This document shows, piece after piece, positions 11,401-24,400 of a DNA stretch of 64,000 bases. The DNA is from Luidia sarsii (taxonomy: Eukaryota > Echinodermata > Asteroidea > Paxillosida > Luidiidae): the NCBI GenBank assembly GCA_949987565.1, contig OX465101.1, forward strand, positions 27,665,134-27,729,133, written 5' to 3'. Both the position numbers and the translations under genes were made by a program. Numbering within the stretch: position 1 is the first letter of the stretch; every line of letters begins with the position of its first letter. Below the pieces are notes generated by a model. It had not been told where the DNA came from, did not search any database, and was given only the letters and a program-made list of their open reading frames with translations.

Positions 11401-13780
11401 TTAACTTTCTTCACTATTTTGGATGTAGTGCAGTTTTCAGTGCTGATCACTTTTCAAATTAAGAAAAAAAATCCACTTTGGCAAACGTTTTTCTCAACCC
11501 ACATGGGTATAAGAACACCTTTTTTGGGGTTAATGTCGGGGGAGGGGAGGGGTGACCACGCACAGTTTGTCATAAATGCTAGTACGGCCACTATATGGCA
11601 CATGCCAATTAGATGTGCAGGGCGCATCGTGGACTCTTGTGTAGTGTCTGAAAGACAGAGGTCTTTTGAGAATTTGGAGCAATTTTGCCGCCGATGAGTG
11701 AGATGAGGGGTGCACAGCTGGGCTGACAGTTTCTTCATTTCCCCAGCTGGTTTTCTTGGGCCGGAACTGTGGGAGAGAGGACAAGCGGGTCAGTCCAGTT
11801 GAGGGGAGGCCTGCTCTGACCCCCCCCCCCCTTTCCAATCGGATGATTCCCCCCTTGTCGGTCAGTTGGGCTCGGAGCTGGTGGGGTTAATGTTACTTGA
11901 GATTCCAGCCCAGTCCCCATACATGTAGTTTAAATCTGCGAGGGATGTACCTGTAATCCTTGGCCATCTGGCACCCTCAGGATGTGGTTTGAAACAGGGC
12001 ACTCCCCACTCCCCCTCCCCAGTCAGACACTTATTCAGGGGATTGAGAGGGTTAAGCCCTGGACTTGCCCACAGGTGGACACTAATCCCTTTAATCCATT
12101 TAATCCCATTGCAGACAGCCCATGACCTGATATTGACCTAATTGTCATAGAGCATGTGCATGTGCCAGGGGGGGTTACTGTGCACACATGATGTCTTCAT
12201 ACATGTTCATAGCCAAGTACAATGTACATGTAGGATCAGGAATGGGTCGGAAGTTGGTACCAGCTGACCCCATGATGTCTTCTCCAAGTAGAGTCGGAGG
12301 GCATGGGTCAGAGGGAGATCTGGATCAAAGCAAATGTAGGTTATTGTTGAGGTTTTTCTCCTGACAAAACAGCTGAGTTGACAGGATTCTTCTCTTTTTT
12401 TGGGGGGGGGGAGTCGATCACTTTAACATGGATGTCAGAGCATCATGAAAACATATAAAAAATAAAATGCTAAAACAAAAATGGGAAAAGGAGAGAAAGA
12501 TTCTTTGAGAAAGTTGCTGCAAGGATCAAAATGGCTCTAGATTTTTTATAAAAGTATAATTTGTATACGTGTGCATTTTTGATCATTTAAACCAGTAAGC
12601 AACATTTTTGTATTACATACATGAACTGATAAAAAAGCAATGATTTTAAATTTGATTTTATGCTCATATCTCAAGACGCAAGCATCAGGGTTGACCCCGA
12701 GGGCTTCAGTTGGCTTCAGAAATAGAACAAGGCTGTGGCATTTTAGTGGTTCAATTGGGATAAGGGCTAGTAAGCAGCTGTGATTAGACCCCCCCTGTCC
12801 ATTTTGTTGAGAGAGAAGAGTAAGGGACATTGATTTATGAAAGTAACTGGCCATTTAAGAAGCGCACTGTCTGTGCAGCAGGTACTGTTGGTTTACTTTT
12901 GTATTGGAGAGGGAACAAATGCCACAGCACTCACCTTGTGGGTGCCCCCATGGGACGACCACTGTGTCACCTTATTTTTCACTCTCCTCTGGTCAACGCC
13001 AATCTCACCCGCCCTCACTTGCTTCAAGGTGCCCCCAACCTTCAGCCTCTCAAGAATGCAATCATTTCTTACAGAACGGATTCCCTCTTCTCAAATAGGC
13101 ACCATCATCATTTTTGAGAGCATTCCAATTTGTTTACCTTTGCACCTTGGGTTGGACTGGATGTTGACACTGTTTGATTCTGGTTTCGGGTCGTTGCATC
13201 CGACTGTATCTCATGATATTTTTTTATTTATTTTTTTTGGGGGGAGGATTATGAGTTTCCCCAAGTCTTCTGAAAGTGCTGATTTGTCAATTTCAGCCGG
13301 CTCGCATTGGTGTCTTGGTCGTGTCAGTTTGTTCCCTTCTGCTGTACATTATGTAGTATCGTGTGAGGTATCCCGACAGAACTATCAGCCTCATTCAATT
13401 TAAACAGTGTTCAGCTTTTGCTTTGTGGGATTGATTAATCATCTCAATGTGCATTTTGGGCATAAATATTTCAGTGCAAGGTTTCTGCAAACTATATTAG
13501 TTTCACGTAAATCTGTTAACATTTCTGTTTTTCGATCTTACCAATGTTGTGTAGGGGCTTTAAACTACACATACAAAAAGAGGTAAATAGTTTAGAGTAT
13601 GCATCTATGCAAGGACAGAGCAAACCAAATCCTGGGTACCCTCTTTTGAATTCAACAGCATGCAGCTTTTAATGAATGTTGTTGAATATTGCGATAGGTG
13701 TGTTTTGTGATGAAGTACAGTACTACAGAAATACTGCTGACTGCTTAATGTACTGACTTAACCAAAAATTCACAATTCTT
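11400..13780. other. Intergenic, no gene seen
   Basis: Several G- or C-runs (11,540, 11,820, 12,405) and no supported exon. An ORF at 12837-13403 has no recognisable content. Confidence 0.4.
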
Positions 13781-13782
13781 GT

Positions 13783-14010
13783 CTTTGAGAGGGGTCCTGC
13801 CAAAACCTGACATTTGGCCCCCGAATTGTTGTGTTTTAGGGTGTGTGTTTTTAAGTTACATGCTGGACACAGTACACTCATTGGGATGAGATGCAGGTGG
13901 ACACATGCTGGAAACAAGGACTGTTCAAAAATTAGAGGGCCTGACGTTTCGATCCTAGCAGAAAGGTCCTGTTAGGATCAAAACGTCAGACCCACTCATT
14001 TTTGAATAGA
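13783..14010. repeat. Palindromic-family fragments
   Basis: GAGGGCCTGACGTTTCGATC at about 13,936 is followed at once by AGAAAGGTCCTGTTAGGATC, a short-looped copy. A degenerate half lies at about 13,785-13,825. Confidence 0.55.
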
Positions 14011-14994
14011 AAAAGGCCGGGGGCCATCCACCCTGGTCAGCTCGGTGCAATGACCCACAGTCCTTGTTTCCAGCATGTGTGCACCTTTTGCATAGACAGA
14101 TTGCAGTGCACCGCCGAGTCTCTTATAATGTGTCGTTTGGACGGCTCATTTGGAGCTCACAAGGGTGACTGACTGCATGTTCTCTGCACACTGTCGCATA
14201 TTCATGCATCTGAGTCTGGGAGTCCGCATGACGACCTTTCAAGATTGCAACTCGAAATCTGAATACCAGATGGAGGCGCATTCATCGTCGGAATTGTCTA
14301 ACACAGATATGCATATGTACATGCAGTCTAGAGGAGAGTTGCAAGCACGTGTGCACATGAAAGAAACATGTGCACTACATGGCTGCGACTAGTACTTAGA
14401 ATGCATTTGAAGGTTCAACAAGATGATGGTTATTCACCATAATTATGTCATCCATGCGATGATTTTTGATTGGCTGAGGGCAATGAAGAGGGAATTGAGT
14501 AGTGTCCATTGATGCCACTTTTGAAAGCCAAACTCCACATGACTGAATGTCTCCTTAAAATTGGAGTTGCTAGCGGGATCATATCCATTTCCCATGAAAA
14601 TAACTCAGTGCACAGGAGTGTGCCCAGTTGTTTTGTCTGCTGACATGATCTTTCAACACATCTGCATTTGTCTTCTTCTCTTTTTTTTTTCCCAGGGGGC
14701 TCTTGCACTTGACTACGTTTTTATTACCTGTATCATAAAAAGCACTCCATGGAATTGCTAAGTACTCCGTAGTTTGTAGATGCACTTTGACTCCGAACCC
14801 AAAGTTCGGCCAGTAATGGGTCCATTAGAACTTGTGAAACTGTTTATTCACCCGTGCACATGACTGATGGGCCTGACCTGGATGGTCCCACTAGTGGTCA
14901 CGTTACACAGGCACCCGAATCCATCCCATCATATGAAGCTGGAGTTTGTCCAATCACACAGCCTCACCGGCCGCCTCTATAGTGCCTCCAGAGA

Positions 14995-15431
14995 ATGAAT
15001 CCCGTCCGATTTCACAACAACTACGAGCACCTGGACTCGGAGTCGGACCCATATGATTTGCCGTGCAGAGGCGAAGAGGGCGGCTCCTTCATCGCCGTGG
15101 ACTACGCACCCAAGCCCCAGGCCCGGCACGGTCCCGACAGACCCAGCCAGGACTACCAGGAGCTGGACTCGGCCGGGAGCAGAGTCGGCCCGGCCAAGCG
15201 CGGCACATCCTCGGACAGCATGCACCTGAGCAACCGAGCCGCCGTCCTGATCGCCGCCGTGGTGGCGGCCTGCGTGGGCGTGGGCATCGGCGTCCTCATT
15301 GGCTGGTTCTCCTCGCAGGCGGCGCAGCGGGGCCAGGCCAGCGGGACGGATGCCCTGAAGGGCGAGGACAAGGAGGCGGGGGAGTTGCTGATGACCGAGA
15401 TGAGGGCAGAGAACATCAAGGAATACCTCAG
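14995..15431 (+). CDS. FOLH1: FOLH1-like exon 1: cytoplasmic tail and membrane anchor
   Basis: Begins at ATG 14995 and ends at a GTGAGC donor, leaving two bases of a split Arg codon. It encodes an acidic/polar tail, the hydrophobic anchor (about residues 82-105, rich in Ala, Val and Gly) and the juxtamembrane stalk. A YQEL motif at residues 54-57 fits the YxxPhi endocytosis pattern. The exon is clearly more GC- and CpG-rich than the flanking introns. Whether a spliced 5' UTR exon lies upstream cannot be seen. Confidence 0.93.
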
Positions 15432-18400
15432 GTGAGCTCTGTTCGTCAGCAGGCTTGGTACTCAAGTCCGAGTCACATCTTTTGAGTCTGAGTCTCGAGT
15501 CACAGGTCACCTTTAAGATTAGCATTGTATTGTTATTAGTTAACAACCTCCTCGCGTATAAACAGAAATAGTCCTACTTATATAGTCCTACGTACTTATT
15601 CTTAGTTCATGTTTTTGCCTTTGAGAAAGGTTCTGCTAGAATCTGGAAGTTTGCAACATTTTTGTGTATACATAGCTATGAAAAGTGTAATTTTTACTAA
15701 CAGAAGTTGAAAGCAGCAACAAACTGACTGGCCATTCTGCTAACAAATCAAAATATTGATTGATGCACAAAGGCCTTGCTTACAAGTTAGAATAATAAAA
15801 AAGGAGGCTGTCTGCCAAAACTCTGAGTCGCATCTTTCGAGTCTCGAGTCTCAAGTCCCAAAGGTCGAGTCATGAGATACCTTTAACATTAATTTTGTAT
15901 ATATAAACGAAACGACCTGCTCACGCAATACATCAAGTGAAATAGTCAAGTTACATGTAACTGTTGAGATCCTGTATTTGATTGTCCCATGGAGTCATGG
16001 ACCCAGTGCACACATATCAGTCTGTGAAAGCTGATAGCTGGTGATTGCAAGTCTATCTCAGTGTGTTGCAAAGGCCAATTTTTTTTGCCACGCAATCAGG
16101 CCGGTCCAAGTCCAAGTCCAAGTGATTTGTTATTATGTGACTCAAGTCTAGAGTCCAAGTCATGAGTGGTACTAGTCTGATTCTTGGTAAATTGGTACTT
16201 ATGGTACACAATACCGGTACTTCATTTGTTGTTTACCAAAAAAAATGTTATTTAAAGTAATAGGGAAGCAGACTGATTACTGACTTTGCAAGACTAAAAT
16301 GAAGTTCTCAAGAAATTCAGCGGGCTTTATTACAACTGATAATGTAATAGGGCTAACCAACGGCTAAATTTATCACTAACCACTAATGTACAATGTATCA
16401 CCACTTGACCAATATTGTATCACCAATGGATAATATAACACAAATTGACCCATAATGTAGTAAATTTGAAATCAATAATGTATCACCTCCCAACGGATAA
16501 TGTAACTCCCGAAAAACTCTATCCAAGGCAATAGCATAAGTTTACCTCCCAGCGGATAATGTAACTGATACATTATTTAAAGTGATATACAGAAATGTTG
16601 CAAACTGCATACTGACTAAAATTACCAAAATGCAAATCTCAAAATTTAGTGGGCCTGACGTTTCGATCCTAGCAGGACCTTTCTAAAAGGTTAGAAAATC
16701 AAAATTTACTTCAATATGGGTCGATTTGTGTTTCATTATCGGTTTAATAGTGATCCTTGTCGAGTGGTTATACCTTATGGATTTGGGGTACATACCAGTA
16801 GTCGTTGATTGTTACATTATCAGTTGTAAGTTGTAACAAGCCTGGCTTTTTTTTTATCCTGGGAGGATCTTTCTCAAAAGCAGAGGTTTTCAAAGTAGAG
16901 CTTACTTGTGGAGCTCTTGAAACACTCATGTCACTCACTTGTGATGAACTTCCAATCAAAGCTCCCTGTAGATAGATGGATAGCCTTTCATTCTTATGTC
17001 TTGGTGATTGGAATGCTCCAGGCCTTGGCAGATTGTATGCATTTTCCTATGTACTGTACATATTCTAAGATCATGCTTTTGCCTTTGAGAAAGGTCCTGC
17101 ACTGCTAGAATCTGGAAGTTTGCAACACTTTTGTGTATTACTTCAATTATTATTAATTAAAAGAGTAACTTTTATAAACAGAGGTTGAAAGCAGCAGCAA
17201 ACTGACAGCCCATGCTTCTAACAAATCAAAATTAATTGAATCACAAAGTCCTTGCTTACAATAATAAAAAAAAAACGCTGTCAGCCAAAACTCCACTCGA
17301 ATGTGTGCCATGATACATAAGACTGAAATTCAAGTCAGAAGTAAGAAACGTATGATGAAAATATGGTTGTCTTAAAAACTGGTCCTGTTGGAGTTGGAGA
17401 AGGCATTCGTGTCTCCTATAATATTCTGCCATTTTGTATGTAAACTTCCAATCAGAATTTGCAGTTGGTTAGGTAAGCCACCAGATCAAGATTGTCATGT
17501 TTAGTGGGTGGACATTGATGACATGACCATGAGTCTGGATTTCACCAAACAGACAGAAATCAGAATTTGCAATACTGCCCCTCCCTCTCTCCCACACTCT
17601 GTCATGCTTTGCTGCAAATGTAGCCATAGTACCGGTATTTGAAAGGCTGGAGTAAGGTGAGTGCCATTCTAGGAAGACTGAGGACACTAAGCAAAATTGA
17701 AATCTTTGAAATTGAAATTGGGCCCTACCCTAGTGCCTGGTCTTGCCGAATATGCTTCTGTTTTAATCTTCATCCAATTTTATTTTTCTTGTAGAAAGTT
17801 GACTGGCACCCCGCATCAAGCTGGCACTCCAGCAGATAAGATCAATGCTGACTACGTGCGGGACGAGTGGATCAAATACGGTCTGGAGCCTGTCCGACAA
17901 AACGCCTACAATGTTCTCCTGTCATACCCGGACAGCGAAAAGCCAAATTACGTGAGTGCTGAGTGCTTCTTGTTGTATTGAATGACTGATTTATTGTTTG
18001 GTAGTTGATTTGTTGCTGTTTCGTGGTATGTTGTTGTTGCATTTTGGGCTATTTTATTGTGTTTAATGGCCTTTTGTTGGCCTTTTCTCATGTATAGTTA
18101 ACAGGGTTTTGTATTTGGTTGGCTGTGGTTAGATTGGATAAGTGTTGTTCAAAATCAATCTTGCGAAAAAGATGCAGCAACAATATGACAACACGACGGG
18201 TGGTTTATAGGTTGCTTCAACTGAAAGTGTGGTTGGCCATAGTTTTGATTGTTTGACCTGAATTAGTGTGGCCCAAATCTGTGTACTATGACTCTAAAGC
18301 CGTGTCCGCACTGGACTTATTTTTTACCGAGCCCGTGGGTAACATTCCAATGGGTAAATCTACCAGGCGTCCGCACTTGAACTACATGTATTCGACTCGG

Positions 18401-21400
18401 GTAAACTAACCGAGACGATCGGTAAAACTAACCGACTGGCGCAAACAAACGCATGAGGGCACTTTCGTGGTGACCTTTCACCGGATGTCTGTACACAATC
18501 TACCAGCCGTGTGTGTACATTATGTACAGTACATGTGCATGTACTATAGTCACGTTGCTATCCCACGCCCGCACGAGTCTTGCGCCGTACCTTGCGTCGT
18601 GCGTCGTTTACCGAGACTTGTGTCCGGATTGGACTTTTCGGCTCGGTTAAACTGACCTGGTCAATTTAACCGGGCAGAAGTTGGTCGGTTAAACTACCCA
18701 TTTGAGTCGGGTAAGTTACCCGGGAGGAAAACTTCCTGGGCTGTCCGCACTGGACTTAAAATGGTCAATTTACCCATTTGCTCGGTTAGTTTACCCATTT
18801 TAAGTTCAGTGCGGACGCGGCTTAACTGAACATGATGTCTTTCCATTCTGATGCCAGGTCTCCATGCTGTACAGCAACGACACCCAGTTCTTTCAGTCAC
18901 AGGCCGAGGAGCCGCCATTGGAAGGGGAAACTCGCAACAATCAGACGGTGCGACCTTTCAACGCCTACGCTTCCAATGGCACAGTTGAGGTATGTAGGCC
19001 AGCCTCCAAGGTCCCACTGACTCCCTCTATGAAGACCCTCCTAGCTCTCCTAACCCTGCACCTATTTCCTCCTGACAGTTTGGTCCAAGGTCCTCCGACC
19101 CCAGTCACAAGCCCCTCCCTACATTTGGCACAGGCAGACCTGACCCTTGTCAAGGCCAATTCGACTTTGGTCAAGGACTATCTGACCCTGGACTTGTTCC
19201 CCCTTGACCGTGGTCACAATTCCCCTCTGACCCTGGTCACGAGCCCCTCTGACCAGGGTCCTAGGCCCTCCGGACCCTTGTCAGAGCCATCTGAGATGAA
19301 CGTAGTGACAGGAAATGCTCTCGTGTTTTGCAATTTTTTGACAGGGTGACCTGGTGTACGTAAATTATGGACGTGTGGAAGACTTCCAGGAGCTCAAGGA
19401 TACGCTTGGTGTGAGCGTAGCTGGCAAGATTGCAATCGCTCGCTACGGCAGCATCTTCAGGGGGGATAAGGTGAGAGGTCAGCAAGAGGTCAGCAAGAGG
19501 TCAACCTGTCGTAGGTTGATCTGAATAATCATGGGCTCACACCAATGGAAATATGTTTGTTGCTATAGAAACAGAAATACACTAAACACTCGCCTCTTCA
19601 ACAATTCAGAGAGGTCACTTTGTGTCATGACCACAGATGTAAATAAGCTGTAGGCAGGCGACAGTGGGCATCCAAGCGTAAGTTCATGGAGGCAGCCATT
19701 TTGGAAAACCTTGAGGCAAAACTGTAGAGTGCCACCGCTGAGGCATGATGTTAGGAGCCTTAGGCAAAGATTAATGCACGTCACTTCACGCGTACATGTA
19801 TATATTGGTTTATTAAAACATTCATATTTCGCGACCAAACGACCGATTTTAATTTTTTTTACAATGAAAATACAATATGGAACTTTACAATACAACCTGG
19901 ATGGAAAGTTAATTCTTATTAATAAGAAAATTTACAATATGAGGTATCAAACTATTTTTTATAACAATCAGTGCGACACCTTGGAATGGACAAATTCTCA
20001 GTATTTCTCAGCACGTTATTCCTATGATGTGGTAGCTATCCACGATATGCAAATGCACGATAGCCGGGTGTCTGTCCGCAGGCTGTATATGTCAGTGGGT
20101 ACTCCTTAATTACAGGGATTTCCAGAAATGGCGTGATTTTTTTTTTTGATTTTTTTTTTTAATGTCATACTGTTATCTCAAACTGCTCAATTTTATCTGA
20201 TAAAACCCTAAAAACTGAAGGGCGTCTGCACCCCTGTCATGAATCTCGCAGTCGCATCTCTCGGTCACGTAAGCGTTCACTCATAGTCGCATCTCTCGGT
20301 CACGTTTACGCTCACTCGTAGTCGCACAATTTATTGGCCTTCGGTAATTTTCGGGAAATGACTTAGTCGGTCACTTACATCCCTGTAATTAGGAATCTTT
20401 ATTATCAGTCAGCCCTGATGGAGGTTTTTTTTTCTCCTCTCTGCCTTCGTCCGCGCAGGTCAAGCAGGCTGAGGCCTTTGGGGCTATTGGTCTGATCATC
20501 TTCTCCGACCCAGCCGACTACGCCGTGGATGGTATCACCAGTGTGTACCCAGACTCCTGGTGGCTGCCCGGCTCTGGCGTCCAGCGGGGCTCCATCTACA
20601 TGAACCAAGGCATCGGCGGCGACCCCTTGACCCCTGGATACCCCTCCGTCGGTAGGATCCCCTCAAAACTAATCCACTCTTCCTCAAACTTTAGCGTCAT
20701 GAAACGTGAGCTTGGGCTCATGCTCCGGCTTTGTCTTTCTTACAAGGCATGAAAACCGGAGGTCTTTGGCTCCGTTTTTTAACGGTACACTGCATTTTGA
20801 AAAAAAAAGATTCCAAAAGCTTCAACTTCAACAAAGCACTAAAACCCCTGTTTTCAGCTTGTGGATAACAGAGACGAAGCCGGAGCCGAAGTCCGCGTTT
20901 GGAAAAAGGGCCATGATCCCTTCAAACTAAACCACTGATCCCCAGACATTGTATTAGAGTCACGAAATGTAGGGTCCATGTCCAAGTCACATCTCATTTC
21001 TTGTTTCTTGTCTCGTCTCGTTTCTTGTTTCTTGTTTGTGCTCCCAGTAGGATTTGATTTAGCTGAATATTTTTTGTGTGGAAGAAAATTTTGTTGCTTA
21101 TGAAGCCGTAATGTCATATGGGCCTGACCGATTTATTTATTTTTTTCTCTGCTGGCATTGCTTTCTGGCAGATAGTGCCTTCCGTGAGGATGAAGGCTCC
21201 GTCGGTTTCACGTCGATTCCTGTGCAGCCCATAGGATACAATGACGCAAGGCACATTCTCAGGTGAGTGCCGATTTTTTTTCACGATGCCTGTGACATTT
21301 TAACTGGTAAGAGAAATATGACCGAAGCTTAAGCCCGAGCTTAACCCTTCATTTCGTAAACGGCCTACGACTGAAGGGCATCAGCAATCCTAGACAAATG

Positions 21401-24400
21401 AGACTTAAGGCTTTGCATGGTGGGTGAATCAATATAGGAAGGTTTGCGGTGAACACCATGTATCAGGTCTCTTAAAGGAAGAGGTATGGTTCTGAAAAGA
21501 ACCTGAGGGTAACTCGACGTTTCGACCAGTATGCTCTGGACGTCATCAGGAGAATGTCTTGGGATCAGTGGTGGAACTCCTTATGTACCGGTGGTCGCTG
21601 AGGCGGGAAGGCGGGAAAGATTATCCTCTAGGGAGGATTATCCTAAGGGGGGCTTAGGTCACTGAGGTGGGAAGGCGGGAAAACCCTAAGGGGAGACTGG
21701 TGGGGGGGGAACCTATAGACAAGCTCAAGTTGCACGAGATGCTCTCGATTTGAATCCTGATTCAAAAACCGTTCCCACAGGCCCAAAAATCTGGAGCCGA
21801 TTGTGGTCAAATGATGGATGTGTCTTTGAGGGTGGCCCATGCAGGGAGACATATAAACAAGGGTGGTCCTTCCTGTCAATCAGAGCGCGTGCGGTGCTTT
21901 GTGGGTTTAAAAAAAAAAAATGGTGCGATTCAGCTGAGCGTTCCCACACACGTGATTATTTGGAAAAGTCTTGCTAACAGTTGTGTCCAAATATGTCTGT
22001 GCTGACTTTGTTTTCTTTCTTTTTTTCCCCTCAGTGAGTTGGAAGGGCCTGAAGCTCCTGAGGCCTGGCGTGGAGCCATGGATGGCTTGACATACCGTCT
22101 TGGCCCAACACTCCGAGATAACAAGTGAGCAGAATCAATGCTGCCTTTCAATTGCGCCAGGAATTTGTGCATTCCGTATCTGCTGCAGTAAGAGCCAAGA
22201 GTCATGTCACTGAAACCTTCATTGCTAATGTTCCTTGCAGGAGAGTGAAGTTAGAGGTGTACAATCGCAACGAGAGAAGGACAACGTATAACGTTATTGG
22301 CATGATACCGGGAAGCATTGAACCAGGTAAGCGGTGGAAGGACTGTCAAGCTACAAAGTGAGAAATTATGACTGAAAGAATGAGTGTCACTGGTGTATGG
22401 AGTTATGGCTCTGTTTTCTATGCACTGTTGTAGAATGAAAATCGGGTGTGATCCTAGGAGATATATGGGTGTTATTAGTTGAATACTTCCGACTGGTAGC
22501 CCCACTAGAGTAAAGGTTATTGGCTACTTTGGAGCCTAATGTCTTTATAGCTCAGGTGGTAGAGCTGTGGTACATTAAACCAGAATCCCAGTCCAGTCAA
22601 TTGAGAGGGGAGGGGAAATTTTCAATACTTTGGTTTGTAATTTTCTGAAAATAGCAAAGAAAGTTTGACTGGACCGGAACTTGAACTCGAGACCTCTGGT
22701 ATGATGTACCACATCAATGTACAATGCACATTTGTATAGTATAGTGTTATTCTGGGAACATTGAATTCACACCACCAATCAGATATCGGTATTCGTGGGC
22801 TGTTTGAAATCAAGGTGCATTGTCATAACGTGTCACACAAGTCTTGTACCCGAGAAAGAAAATCCACCAATGGCTCACAGAGTGGCGAGGGCTCAGGCTG
22901 TGGCTTCAGGTAACTAATATCCTGCCTATACTTAAGCCTAGGCTGTAAATAAGACTCTTTTCAAAAACCCGGCTTAGGTTCGGCTCCGGCTTTGTCTCTG
23001 TTATCCAAAAGCTGAAAACACAGGTTGGAGTTCTTTGTTGAAGTTGAAGCTTTAGATTTTATTTTCAAAACGCAGTAAAACATTCAAGAATAATGGCAAA
23101 GGCTTCCGGTTTTCATGCCTTGTATTTGAAATGAATGAAAGAACTAGAGATGAAGCCTGAAGCCCGAGCCTAAGCCGGGTTTTGGAAAAGGGCCTAAAAC
23201 AGCTATGCCATTTAGCCAGGTCAAAGCCACAGCCATGGAGTCCTGCCATGGAGTCCTACTTGGTCTGTGTTGATTCCTTTGTTGCAGATCGCTATGTGAT
23301 CCTCGGCAACCACCGAGATGCCTGGGTGTACGGAGCGGTGGACCCTTCCAGTGGTACGGCGGTCATGATGGAAGCTGCCCGAGTAATGGGGAAATTGTAC
23401 AAAGAAGGTAGGGTACAAGACCCACTCATCCAATCACACGCCTTGTCAGCCACTGACTAGTGTTTCCGATCAAAACAAAACAAGGACACCAAGAAGGCAT
23501 TTTTTTAAGATATGAGAAATGATTGCATACCTCTGAACATTTTTCTGCCAAGCAAATTGCGAAACACTTAAATAAGGATGAAAATAATAGAACCACGACG
23601 CACTTGCCTTCATTCTGGTAAACATCTAGTGTAGTTTTTCCTTTTGGGGGGACTTAAATTGGAGAAAAAAAATCAACTTTGTGTGATCCACAGTCTGGTT
23701 TATGACAATGGTTGTTTGCATCTGAATGAAAATGGAGGGTGTGATCCCTGGAGATATACAGTAGTTAATGGCTGAATGCTTCTGACTGGCACCCCCACCC
23801 CAGCACAGACTAGTTGACTATTTGGGAAGGCCACCAAAAAGGCTGGTATTGCTCAAGTATGCCAAATCAGAGGTCTCGGGTTCAAGTCCCGGTCCAGTAA
23901 AAGTTTTCTTTGCCATTTATCAAAAATTGTTTTTAAAGTTCCCAGTCAGTTGTTCCTTTATTTGTTTGAATAATATTAAGTTAATACCCCCAAAACAATC
24001 ACAAACTGCTCACTGACTAAGATGACCTGCAATACATAAATCTCAAAAGTTAGAGGGCCCGACGTTTCCATCCTAGTAGGACCTTTGCCTTTGAGTCAGG
24101 TCCTGCTAGGATCAAAACGTCAGGTCCTCTAACTTTTGAGATTTGAACAATATCAAGGATGTTGAAATTGGTTGTCCCCCAATGCAGGCAGATTCCGTCC
24201 CCGTCGCTCGCTGGTGTTCTGCAGCTGGGGTGCAGAGGAGTACAGTCTGATAGGCTCCACAGAGTGGGTTGAGGTAGGCCGGCCTCACTGTAGCCATCCC
24301 CAAACCGTCTGGCCCACTCTGACATGTCGGCGGTCGGCACGCTTCTCTCGGAATACATTGTAAAAAACTTGCTCACTGAGTCGCCCGCGATCATTCACAA

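Noticed and set aside
18467..18655. Small ORF conserved between the two Harbinger-like copies (also 37706-37921, minus)
   Set aside because: Conservation is at the DNA level across the whole element; the two frames differ in length and resemble no transposase.
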